Assembly (NCBI RefSeq): GCF_009870785.1
Contig: NZ_WTWX01000004.1
Coordinates: 186,001 to 250,000, forward strand
Source of the DNA: Paenibacillus sp. An7
Lineage (GTDB): Bacteria > Bacillota > Bacilli > Paenibacillales > Paenibacillaceae
Reading direction: 5' to 3'
DNA: 64,000 nt
Shown here: positions 33,477-41,739 of the stretch, in pieces
Position numbering within the stretch: position 1 is the first letter of the stretch
Layout of the letters: each line of letters begins with the position of its first letter
Translations under genes and position numbers: made by a program
The notes under the pieces: generated by a model
Databases searched by the model: none
What the model was told of the DNA's origin: nothing
What the model saw: the letters and a program-made list of their open reading frames with translations, nothing else

Positions 33477-34685
33477 TTATTGTGATCTAATAGATTTTCG
33501 TGAATAGAGTTTTGTCCGTACCCAAACCACATTAACGAGAAGAAGCACCCCTGAAATAATAAAGAGACCTTCAATTCCAATAAAACCGGATAAGAACCCT
33601 CCGACTACTGCACCAATCATATTTCCTAACGCCAGTGTACTGCTGTTGAATCCAAAGGCCCGGCTTTCCATTCCGTCAGGGGTATACTTGCGAATTAGAG
33701 AGTTGACGCTCGGAAGCAGTCCTCCCATAAATACACCCATAAGGAACCGGATCGCGACAAGCTGCCATACACTATGGACGAAAGCTTGAGGAATCAGAGT
33801 CAAGGCGGCTCCAATCAGTGCGAAAGTCAAGATACGATGGGATCCAACCTTGTCGCTCAGCTTACCAAGTAGAGGAGAAGTAATCATATTCGAAATTCCT
33901 GCTACTGCACTGACCACTCCTGCAAAAAAAGCAAGATTCTCTGCTGTACCATGGAGCTTAAGTACATACAGCGGCAAGAGTGACATGGGACTTACCATTG
34001 CAAACTGTAGGAGAAAAGTAACGGCAAATAACGCAGGTAACTGAGGCGCTTTTGTCAGTTCACGTAAACCTTCCAAAACGGACTGCTGGGGCAGATGCGA
34101 AGCTTCTTCCCGATCGAATTTTTCTCTGACCAAAAAGAGTGCCAGCATAGATGCCACAAAAATAAGCGAACCCGTAATGTAAAAAATAGGTCTAAACCCT
34201 ACCAGATCGGCTAGAATACCGCCAATGAGAGGTCCAAGAATCGTACCTGCAACTTGTCCTGATTGAACCGTTCCCATGGCAAAACCCATTTGTTTCTTCG
34301 GTGTCGTTCCAGAGATGAGTGCTACAGCAGCGGGATTAAAGCCGGATATTGTACCGTTTAATAAGCGAAGGAACAACAGATGCCAGGGGCTCGTAGCGAG
34401 TCCCATAAGGGCAATTACAATCGCCATTCCGAATCCGGAGCGAAGCAACATGATTTTTCTGCCATATTTATCTGCGAGTTTCCCCCACAGAGGCTGAAAG
34501 ATAAAGGATGTTAAAAAGTTAGCAGCAAAAATAAAACCTGCCCATAGTCCGATTTCTCGTTCACCCGTTACACCGAGGTCTTGAGCGAGGTAAAGGGACA
34601 AAAACGGAGTTACCATCGTCATGCCTGCGTTAACGAGAAACTGTCCGAACCAGAGCACAATGAGATTGACTTTCCATGATTTCAA
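33477..34685 (-). CDS. MFS multidrug exporter (DHA1-like)
   Basis: 402 residues from TTG at 34685. Twelve membrane helices, with the loop 2-3 motif WGKLADKYGRKIMLLR at 65-80 and the antiporter motif C-like GPLIGGILAD near 152, identify a drug/H+ antiporter of the NorA/MdtG group. It expels unknown hydrophobic compounds. Monocistronic between a terminator and the divergent hemE operon. Confidence 0.88.
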   Translation of the reverse strand: MKSWKVNLIVLWFGQFLVNAGMTMVTPFLSLYLAQDLGVTGEREIGLWAGFIFAANFLTSFIFQPLWGKLADKYGRKIMLLRSGFGMAIVIALMGLATSPWHLLFLRLLNGTISGFNPAAVALISGTTPKKQMGFAMGTVQSGQVAGTILGPLIGGILADLVGFRPIFYITGSLIFVASMLALFLVREKFDREEASHLPQQSVLEGLRELTKAPQLPALFAVTFLLQFAMVSPMSLLPLYVLKLHGTAENLAFFAGVVSAVAGISNMITSPLLGKLSDKVGSHRILTFALIGAALTLIPQAFVHSVWQLVAIRFLMGVFMGGLLPSVNSLIRKYTPDGMESRAFGFNSSTLALGNMIGAVVGGFLSGFIGIEGLFIISGVLLLVNVVWVRTKLYSRKSIRSQ

Positions 34686-34936
34686 GGCGCCAGTTCACTT
34701 CCTTTCTGCCGTTTCTTAAGTTGAGTCTTTCCATTACTTTAGTATAGCACACTAAATTTTAGTTATCGGTTAAGCCGTTTAATGACAGAAATACTTTACA
34801 ACTTCTTCAGATGTCTTTCATATTAGCCTGAAAAGCTTCATCTAATTGTCAAGGGATGTTCGCTTTGCTATCCTTGTTACCCACTCATAAAAAGGGCATA
34901 ATGAAGTAAATACTTTACAATAGGGGAGGCCCCAAA

Positions 34937-35998
34937 ATGGCATACAATAATACGTTTATAGAAGCCAGCTTCAAAAGACAGGTAGATCGGTTGCCTGTAT
35001 GGTACATGAGACAAGCGGGGCGCTATGACCCTGAATATCGGAAGATAAAAGAAAAATACACACTTTTGGAGATTTGTAAACAGCCTGAGCTTGCAGCTGA
35101 GGTGACAATGTTACCCATACGCAAGCTGGGTGTGGATGCAGCGATTCTATATTCTGACATTATGAATCCGGTAGCTTCTCTTGGTGTTGACTTTGATATC
35201 GTCAAAGATATTGGACCTGTCATCGATAATCCAATTCGCTCAGCAGCTGATATTGAACGTCTTAAACCCATTGATGTCGATAAGGATCTATCTCACATCA
35301 TGGAGACAATCAGAATATTAGACCATGAACTTCAGGTTCCGCTTATTACTTTTGCAGGGGCACCTTTTACAATAGCAAGCTATTTAATCGAAGGTCGTCC
35401 GTCGAAGAGTTACATACGAACGAAAGAGATGATGTACAGCGAGCCCGCTCTTTGGTTTACATTAATGGACAAACTTGGAGATATGGTCATTACTTATGTT
35501 CGTCATCAGATTGAAAATGGAGGAAAAGCTTTTCAGGTGTTTGACAGCTGGGTAGGAGCGCTTGCCCCGCAAGACTTCAAATATTATGTACTGCCTACCA
35601 TTACTCGTATCTTTGATGAACTGTCGGATCTAAAGGTACCTAAAATTTACTTCCCAGGCGTAAGTTCAGGTGAGCTGCTTCCTACACTGCATGAGGTCAA
35701 AGCTAATATTATTGGACTTGACTGGAGAGTCTCTATTACCGAAGGTCGCTTACGACTCGGTGAGAAATTTGCCGTACAAGGCAATCTGGATCCTTATGTG
35801 CTGACTGCCCCAATAGACACGATCAAGGAATATGCCAAAGATATAATTGATCAAGGCATTCAGTCTCCTGGCTTTATATTCAATCTGGGGCATGGTTTAT
35901 TTCCAGAGGCTTCGATTGAGAAATTGAAAGAACTTACGGATTTTGTCCATGAATATTCAGAGCAAGCTATTCGTGCACAGAAGTCAACTGTATTTTAA
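34937..35998 (+). CDS. hemE: Uroporphyrinogen decarboxylase
   Basis: 353 residues. PVWYMRQAGRYDPEY near 20-34 is the signature URO-D motif with the active-site Arg residues, and the (beta/alpha)8 barrel closes with FNLGHGLFPEAS near 315. It turns uroporphyrinogen III into coproporphyrinogen III. ATG after AGGGGAGG. It is followed 15-27 nt later by hemH, forming the operon. Confidence 0.97.
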   Translation: MAYNNTFIEASFKRQVDRLPVWYMRQAGRYDPEYRKIKEKYTLLEICKQPELAAEVTMLPIRKLGVDAAILYSDIMNPVASLGVDFDIVKDIGPVIDNPIRSAADIERLKPIDVDKDLSHIMETIRILDHELQVPLITFAGAPFTIASYLIEGRPSKSYIRTKEMMYSEPALWFTLMDKLGDMVITYVRHQIENGGKAFQVFDSWVGALAPQDFKYYVLPTITRIFDELSDLKVPKIYFPGVSSGELLPTLHEVKANIIGLDWRVSITEGRLRLGEKFAVQGNLDPYVLTAPIDTIKEYAKDIIDQGIQSPGFIFNLGHGLFPEASIEKLKELTDFVHEYSEQAIRAQKSTVF

Positions 35999-36025
35999 AT
36001 AAGACGACAAGGGATGGATGAGATA

Positions 36026-36973
36026 ATGAATCAAATAGGTGTACTTGTCATGTCATACGGCACTCCTCAAAGTATGGAGGATATTGAAGCATATTATACA
36101 CATATTAGACGCGGAAATAAGCCAACGGAAGAACAACTCTCTGAACTTACCGAACGATATGAAGCGATTGTTGGAGGAGTTTTTCCGCTTCGCGAGAATA
36201 CGAACAAGCAAGTGGAATCATTAGAGCAGACTTTGAAAAAGGATGCTAGAACCGCAGGGACAGAGTATCGTTGTTATCAAGGTTTGAAGCATGCGAGCCC
36301 ATTTATCGAAGATGGAGTAGATGCGATGGCAGCAGACGGTATTAAGAAAGCTATTGGAATTGTTCTCGCTCCTCATTACTCTACAATGAGTGTTGGTTCT
36401 TACAACAAGAGAGCTGAAGCAAAAGCAGAGGAACATGGGATCGACATGAGTTTTATTGAGTCCTATCATTTACATCCAAAGCTCATAGAGGCACTTACCA
36501 TGCTAGTGGTTGCTAAGTTGAATGATTTTGAAGAGGCCGGAGCGATCCGTAAACATGTTCAGGTATTGTTCAGTGCTCATAGTTTGCCGTCAAAAATCGT
36601 AGAGATGGGTGACCCTTATCCAGAACAGCTGCTTGAGACTTCCAAAGTCGTAGCAAAACAAGCCGGGGTAGATCGATGGCAGTTCACGTGGCAAAGTGCA
36701 GGTCGTACAGCAACGCCGTGGCTTGGACCGGATATTCTTGATACACTGCAGGAACTTAGCAAAGAAGAGGTTGAGGATGTACTTGTCGCACCTATTGGTT
36801 TTGTATCCGATCATCTAGAAGTACTGTATGATCTGGATATTGAAGCAAAAGCAGTCGCTAAAGAACTGGATATGCGACTCATGCGCATCGATTCGCTGAA
36901 TAGTGACCCGCTTTATATGGAAGCACTCAGTGATGTTATTATTAGACGTGCTGACGAAAAGTGGAATGCTTAA
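36026..36973 (+). CDS. hemH: Ferrochelatase (coproporphyrin ferrochelatase, CpfC)
   Basis: 315 residues from ATG at 36026 (GGGATGGA site; ATG at 36014 would overlap it). GVLVMSYGTPQ opens the chain; APHYSTMSVGSYNKRA near 112-128 holds the conserved metal-site His, and SAHSLPSKI near 181 the second half. In Firmicutes the enzyme inserts iron into coproporphyrin III in the coproporphyrin-dependent pathway. The usual third gene of the Bacillus operon (hemY, coproporphyrinogen oxidase) is not next to it. Confidence 0.96.
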   Translation: MNQIGVLVMSYGTPQSMEDIEAYYTHIRRGNKPTEEQLSELTERYEAIVGGVFPLRENTNKQVESLEQTLKKDARTAGTEYRCYQGLKHASPFIEDGVDAMAADGIKKAIGIVLAPHYSTMSVGSYNKRAEAKAEEHGIDMSFIESYHLHPKLIEALTMLVVAKLNDFEEAGAIRKHVQVLFSAHSLPSKIVEMGDPYPEQLLETSKVVAKQAGVDRWQFTWQSAGRTATPWLGPDILDTLQELSKEEVEDVLVAPIGFVSDHLEVLYDLDIEAKAVAKELDMRLMRIDSLNSDPLYMEALSDVIIRRADEKWNA

Positions 36974-37012
36974 TTAGCAATCTAATATAACGTGCGATTT
37001 ACATTTTCATAG

Positions 37013-37062
37013 AAATAACTGCAAGGCTTCTCTCTATACGAGATCGCTTTGCGGTTATTTTG
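37013..37062 (+). terminator. Intrinsic terminator after hemEH
   Basis: AAATAACTGCAA / TTGCGGTTATTT hairpin followed by TGTTT, 40 nt after the hemH stop. Confidence 0.7.
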
Positions 37063-37184
37063 TTTGCTTATACATTTCTTCGTCTCTATGAATTCACACC
37101 CAATATCCTTTAAATGGTATAATAGATTCGTTTCATAGACTTGTAAGATTTCTTTACTAGTCAATTATAGGAGAAGGAGATTGT

Positions 37185-38633
37185 ATGCTACCCTCAAGAA
37201 CAGAAAGAAGTAAAGCAGCTAAGAAGAAAAAACAACGTAAAAGAACTCGAAAATGGATAACCATTAATATGGTGTTAGTTTTACTGGTTGCAGGTTGTAT
37301 GATTGCGATTAGGACAGGTAATATGCCGTGGATCTTAAACAATAACCAGGATCAAGCTGATATGGTGGATCAATCAGATGTATCAAATTTAGCTCCAGAG
37401 AGTAACGAGCAGTTTACTCATGATACGGAGCAGGATATAGCTGATGATATGGAACAAGAGGCAGCTAATGATAAGGAACAAGAAGTAGATGATCAACAGC
37501 AGGGCAGTGAAGAACAAGCTCCAGGTCCGTCCCAAGGCGAGGGACAGAAGCTGGAACCGGAGTCTACAACACAAGAAGAGCAAGACTTGATAAACGAACC
37601 TGATCTGAAACTTGATGATGAATCAAATAAGTCAGATGAGACCAAAGAAGCAGCAAAGAAAGAAGAATTATTAAATACATCTGCTAAAGAGTCAATTACG
37701 ATCCACTTTGCAGGGGATGTTCAATTCTCAGGTAAAGTAGAGGATTTATTATTAAAAAAAGGGTTCGACTATCCTTATCAACACTTGGGCTCTTTGTTTA
37801 CAAATGACGATCTTACCTTTATTAATTTGGAGACACCTGTCACTACAGGCGGCGTAGCAGCTCAGGATAAAAGCTTTGTATATAAATCCTCTCCAAAAGC
37901 GCTCAAATCACTGGCTGAAGCGGGTGTGGATGTCGTAAACCTGGCCAATAATCATATATTGGACCAAGGAGTAAAGGGCCTAACGGATACACTTACACAT
38001 CTAAAAAGCAATAAACTCAGCTATGTGGGTGCTGGCCTGAATCGAAAGGAAGCCTATAGCCCCGTTTATTTCGAGAAAAATGGAATCAAAATTGCATTAT
38101 TAGGTTTTACAAGAGTTATTCCTGAAGCAAGTTGGCGGGCAGAAGCAGGGAAACCTGGTGTGGCGGACGCATATAATAGCACGGAAGCGGTAAAAGCCAT
38201 AAAGCAAGCACATAAAAAGGCAGATCTCGTCATTGTCATGGCTCATTGGGGAAAAGAGCGGCATACAACCCCTGATGAGAATCAAAAAAAATTAGGTTAT
38301 GAATTTATTGATGCAGGCGCAGATCTTGTGATTGGCGGTCATCCCCATGTCCTTCAAGGATTAGAGTCCTATAAAGGGAAATGGATCGCCTATAGCACGG
38401 GTAATTTTATTTTTTCAAGATCAGCTACTGCGGAAACATGGAAAACGGCGATCTTTGAGGCAACATGTCAAAAAGACGGGAAATGCGGTATCAAAGTATT
38501 ACCTTATCATGCGGAGCTTGCTCAGCCCGTTCCCATGGACAAGAAAAAGGGAGCAGCACTGCTGCGTGAGATTCAGAATAGATCATTTGGAGCTAAAATA
38601 AGCGAAGATGGGACCGTTTCATCCACAAAATAA
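37185..38633 (+). CDS. CapA-family membrane-anchored metallophosphoesterase-like protein
   Basis: 482 residues: a basic start, one membrane helix (about 25-43), a very acidic Glu/Asp/Gln-rich linker (about 55-165) and the PGA_cap domain from 170. Domain motifs are FAGDVQFSG (176-184), NLETPV, NLANNHILDQG, AHWGKE and IGGHPHVLQG, the metal-binding blocks of CapA proteins that take part in poly-gamma-glutamate export and anchoring. No capB/capC partners are nearby, so this is a lone member; a direct role in capsule is not shown. Start after GAGAAGGAG. Confidence 0.88.
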   Translation: MLPSRTERSKAAKKKKQRKRTRKWITINMVLVLLVAGCMIAIRTGNMPWILNNNQDQADMVDQSDVSNLAPESNEQFTHDTEQDIADDMEQEAANDKEQEVDDQQQGSEEQAPGPSQGEGQKLEPESTTQEEQDLINEPDLKLDDESNKSDETKEAAKKEELLNTSAKESITIHFAGDVQFSGKVEDLLLKKGFDYPYQHLGSLFTNDDLTFINLETPVTTGGVAAQDKSFVYKSSPKALKSLAEAGVDVVNLANNHILDQGVKGLTDTLTHLKSNKLSYVGAGLNRKEAYSPVYFEKNGIKIALLGFTRVIPEASWRAEAGKPGVADAYNSTEAVKAIKQAHKKADLVIVMAHWGKERHTTPDENQKKLGYEFIDAGADLVIGGHPHVLQGLESYKGKWIAYSTGNFIFSRSATAETWKTAIFEATCQKDGKCGIKVLPYHAELAQPVPMDKKKGAALLREIQNRSFGAKISEDGTVSSTK

Positions 38634-38662
38634 AATCGTTCCTGCAAAGAGGGTGAAGTTAG

Positions 38663-39427
38663 ATGGACAATCCATGTGTAGCGCATCGCGGGTATTCTTC
38701 CCTTGCTCCTGAGAATACAATGGCTGCTTTCAAACTGGCTATGGAGCAAAAGCAGGTTTCCTGGATTGAGCTTGATGTGCAGCTCTCTCGCGATGGAGTT
38801 CCTGTGGTCATCCATGACTTCCGTCTAGAACGAACAACGAATGGCAGTGGCAATATTAGTGATCATACCCTTGCTGAACTAAAGAAACTGGATGCGGGAA
38901 GCTGGAAATCAAAAAAGTTTGCGGGGGAACGTATTCCTACGCTTATGGAAGTACTTAAACTTACCAAGGGGAAAGTGAAGCTTAATATTGAACTGAAAAC
39001 AGTTGGTAATATGTATCCGGATTTGGCAGCTACCGTTATTGAAAAACTGCAAAACGCATGGAAACCTCGCGATTATGTCATTACCTCGTTTGAGAAGAAG
39101 GCATTACAGCAGGTAAAACGAATTCATCCTGATCTTCCAACAGGGCTAATTATTAATGCATCTCCTGCAGACCTTTCAAGGCAACTAGAAGAACTAGGAT
39201 GTCATTTTCTATCCATTGGATTTCCTTATGTCACGAAGTCGCTTATAAAGGAGATGAATAGCAAAAATATTACAGTCATGGCATGGACGATTGATTCATC
39301 GCGTATCATGCGTAATATTGCAGCGCTGGACCCGAGTATTATGCTGTGCACGAATCGGCCTGAATTGTGGAACAAAGCGAACTCCAGGAAGTTATCGAAA
39401 TTATTTAAATCTAATTCATCCAAGTAG
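38663..39427 (+). CDS. Glycerophosphodiester phosphodiesterase
   Basis: 254 residues of the GDPD TIM barrel. AHRGYSSLAPENTMAAF at 7-23 holds the catalytic His and substrate Arg-Gly, ELDVQLSRDGVPVVIHD (37-53) holds the metal Glu/Asp and second His, and LNIELK follows. It cuts glycerophosphodiesters to glycerol-3-phosphate and an alcohol. No signal peptide, so cytoplasmic. It follows capA by 29 nt and precedes a fumarylacetoacetase-family gene by 24 nt, suggesting one transcript. Confidence 0.92.
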   Translation: MDNPCVAHRGYSSLAPENTMAAFKLAMEQKQVSWIELDVQLSRDGVPVVIHDFRLERTTNGSGNISDHTLAELKKLDAGSWKSKKFAGERIPTLMEVLKLTKGKVKLNIELKTVGNMYPDLAATVIEKLQNAWKPRDYVITSFEKKALQQVKRIHPDLPTGLIINASPADLSRQLEELGCHFLSIGFPYVTKSLIKEMNSKNITVMAWTIDSSRIMRNIAALDPSIMLCTNRPELWNKANSRKLSKLFKSNSSK

Positions 39428-39451
39428 ACATGACAAGAGGAGAGAAGAGAT

Positions 39452-40075
39452 ATGCAAAAAACAATTCGAAATGTATATTGTGTGGGGCGAAATTACCGGC
39501 TTCATGCGGAAGAACTAGGGAATGCTGTTCCAGAAGAACCAATGATTTTTATGAAACCATCTCATGCACTTGTAATGATGAATGGACAGACTCTCGCACT
39601 ACCCGAAGGACGCGGTGAAATCCATTATGAAGCAGAACTTGTCATCAAAATAGGAAAAGAAGTTTGTCCTGGAGAAGTTATAAATCAAGTAGTGGACTCC
39701 TACGCTTTTGGCATTGATTTTACCCTGCGAGATGTACAGTCTAAACTAAAAAGCAAGGGTCACCCTTGGACAGCAGCGAAAGGTTTCCTTGGTTCTGCTC
39801 CCATCAGTGAGTTTAAACCTTTTGAAGGAATAGACGCTCTTATGGCATCTGATTTTACGCTAAATAAGAATGATGAGGAAGTGCAGCGGGGCAATATTCA
39901 GGACATGATCTTTAGTCTTCAGGAAATCGTAGATTATGTAGCACTGCATTATGGACTTGGCGAAGGAGATCTTATATTTACAGGAACGCCTGCAGGCGTA
40001 GGACCAGTCAAGTCGGGAGATATGCTAAAACTAAACTTTGCTGGTGAAGATATGGGCAGTATTACGATTAAGTAA
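39452..40075 (+). CDS. Fumarylacetoacetate hydrolase-family protein
   Basis: 207 residues with the FAH barrel landmarks: PMIFMKPSHALVMMNG, HYEAELVIKIGKEV (metal Glu pair near 67-70), FGIDFTLRDVQ (Asp) and IFTGTPAGVGPV near the end. The family covers acylpyruvate hydrolases, oxaloacetate decarboxylases and 2-keto-enol isomerases. Length fits YisK/FahD1-like acylpyruvase or oxaloacetate decarboxylase. Start after AGGAGAGAAGAG. Substrate not determined by context. Confidence 0.88.
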   Translation: MQKTIRNVYCVGRNYRLHAEELGNAVPEEPMIFMKPSHALVMMNGQTLALPEGRGEIHYEAELVIKIGKEVCPGEVINQVVDSYAFGIDFTLRDVQSKLKSKGHPWTAAKGFLGSAPISEFKPFEGIDALMASDFTLNKNDEEVQRGNIQDMIFSLQEIVDYVALHYGLGEGDLIFTGTPAGVGPVKSGDMLKLNFAGEDMGSITIK

Positions 40076-40112
40076 TTAGATGTATGACAAATGACAAAAA
40101 GGAACTAAATAA

Positions 40113-40168
40113 GGACACGCTTTTGCGACTATCCTGAATCAGCTGGTTGCGATTGCGTGTTTTTTATA
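40113..40168 (+). terminator. Intrinsic terminator
   Basis: GACACGC / GCGTGTTTTTT outer stem with an inner GCGAC/GTTGC-like stem, followed by six T. It ends the gdpD-FAH unit. Confidence 0.7.
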
Positions 40169-40258
40169 TTGTCTGATTCATTAGCTGGACTGACTCGGCA
40201 TGGATCCGCGTGTTATACTATTGAAATATAAAATAGATGTACAGGAGAACTGACACAT

Positions 40259-41068
40259 ATGGATTATATATGGGGCACTTTATTTGCACTCCTTGTGGCT
40301 GGTGCTGCCTATAGAAAGAAGTCACTGACAGGTTCGGGTTTTGCTGCAGCTGTTGTGATGGGTGCAGTATACTATGGAGCAGGCAATTTATTCTGGTTCG
40401 GCACATTGCTGCTATTTTTTATTACTTCGACCCTGCTCTCGAGATATAAGAAACGTGAGAAGCGTGAATTAGAAGCATCCTATGCAAAGAGCGGAAACCG
40501 GGATGCTGCTCAAGTATTTGCCAATGGCGGACTTGGGATGATAGCAGTCATTCTATATGCTCTTTTTCCGCATCCCGTGTGGATGTATGTTTTCATAGGG
40601 ATCATGGCAACGGTTACAGCGGATACGTGGGCTACGGAAATTGGAAGTCTTAGCCGTAGAAGACCGAGATCGGTCATTACAATGCAACCAGTAGCTCTCG
40701 GTGCTTCTGGGGGAGTGACATGGACGGGTAATCTCGCATCGATGTCAGGGGCGCTTCTTATTGGTGTGGGAGCTTCCCTTTTCTTACAAGTCACAGGGCA
40801 AGAGATGCCGGATTCCTTATTAGCATATGCACTAATTGGGCTTATCTCTGGTTTTGCTGGAGCTTATCTTGATTCTCTGTTAGGAGCGACGGTGCAGCGA
40901 ATGTATTGCTGTAGGGTATGCGGTAAAGAAGTAGAAGTGCATGAGCACTGCGGTGTTAGGACGATAAAAAGCCGTGGTTTAGGCTGGATGAGCAATGACC
41001 TTGTGAATTTATTAAGTTCCTTGTTCGGCGGAGCTCTGGCAGGTATTTTGGGGCACTTTATATTTTAA
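40259..41068 (+). CDS. DUF92 / TMEM19-family membrane protein
   Basis: 269 residues with about seven membrane helices. The family signature is seen in LTGSGFAAAVVMGAVYYGAGN (22-42, two parts) and ATVTADTWATEIGSLSRRRPR near 117-137. Some plant members are phytyl-phosphate kinases (VTE6); the bacterial role is unknown. A short soluble loop near 218-233 carries CCRVCGKEVEVHEHC, four cysteines and two His that could bind zinc. Start after CAGGAGAAC. Confidence 0.85.
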   Translation: MDYIWGTLFALLVAGAAYRKKSLTGSGFAAAVVMGAVYYGAGNLFWFGTLLLFFITSTLLSRYKKREKRELEASYAKSGNRDAAQVFANGGLGMIAVILYALFPHPVWMYVFIGIMATVTADTWATEIGSLSRRRPRSVITMQPVALGASGGVTWTGNLASMSGALLIGVGASLFLQVTGQEMPDSLLAYALIGLISGFAGAYLDSLLGATVQRMYCCRVCGKEVEVHEHCGVRTIKSRGLGWMSNDLVNLLSSLFGGALAGILGHFIF

Positions 41069-41097
41069 ATGATTAGATTTACAGGGTGGTGATAAGT

Positions 41098-41685
41098 ATG
41101 GATCCAATAGACAAACAAGAAGCGATCTTGGACGCGGGTTATCATCTATTTGGGATGAAAGGTTTTTACGAAACTAAAATGTCCGAAATTGCCGATGAGG
41201 CTGGCATTGCCAAAGGAACTATTTATTTATATTTTAAAAATAAAGAAGCTCTTTTTACAGCAGTGACTCGCAGAGATTGCGATCGTTTTCTTCAGTCAGC
41301 CAAAGCTATTTTAAAAGACTCTTCTATGAACATGCAAGATAAATTAATTGTTTTCGCGCGGAATCATTTAACATACTATTATGAGCGGCGGCAGCACACA
41401 AAGCTGTTCTTTATGACGCCGAATAATGATCCTGAGCTCATAGAGTATATGAAACGTTTTTTACAGGAGTATATGTATATTGTGCAAGAAATGCTCGCAG
41501 AGGGTGGATTACCAGATCCGGAACTGTATGCTGTATCTTATATTGGTATTTTAGACCGGCATAAGATGGATATATTGGTCAAACCAAATTTTGGGGCAGA
41601 GGAACTGGAGAAAAGAGTGAATTTTGCTAGCAACTTATTCATCAATGGTTGTGGTAAAGAGCTTGCAAGTTCGTACTTCACCTAA
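41098..41685 (+). CDS. TetR-family transcriptional regulator
   Basis: 195 residues from ATG at 41098 (GGTGGTGATAAG; the frame is open to 41086). The N-terminal helix-turn-helix MSEIADEAGIAKGTIYLYFKNKEALF (split near the turn; about 25-50) is classic TetR, and the rest is an all-helical ligand and dimer domain. It lies 30 bp after DUF92 and 54 bp before the ABC-F gene; either could be its target, which sequence does not show. Confidence 0.88.
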   Translation: MDPIDKQEAILDAGYHLFGMKGFYETKMSEIADEAGIAKGTIYLYFKNKEALFTAVTRRDCDRFLQSAKAILKDSSMNMQDKLIVFARNHLTYYYERRQHTKLFFMTPNNDPELIEYMKRFLQEYMYIVQEMLAEGGLPDPELYAVSYIGILDRHKMDILVKPNFGAEELEKRVNFASNLFINGCGKELASSYFT

Positions 41686-41739
41686 TAAAAAACACTAATA
41701 AGATGTATCTAAACTGAAGTAAAGTAGGGAAATTTCATA

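Noticed and set aside
37185..38633. Poly-gamma-glutamate capsule operon
   Set aside because: Only a CapA-type protein is present; capB, capC and capE are absent.
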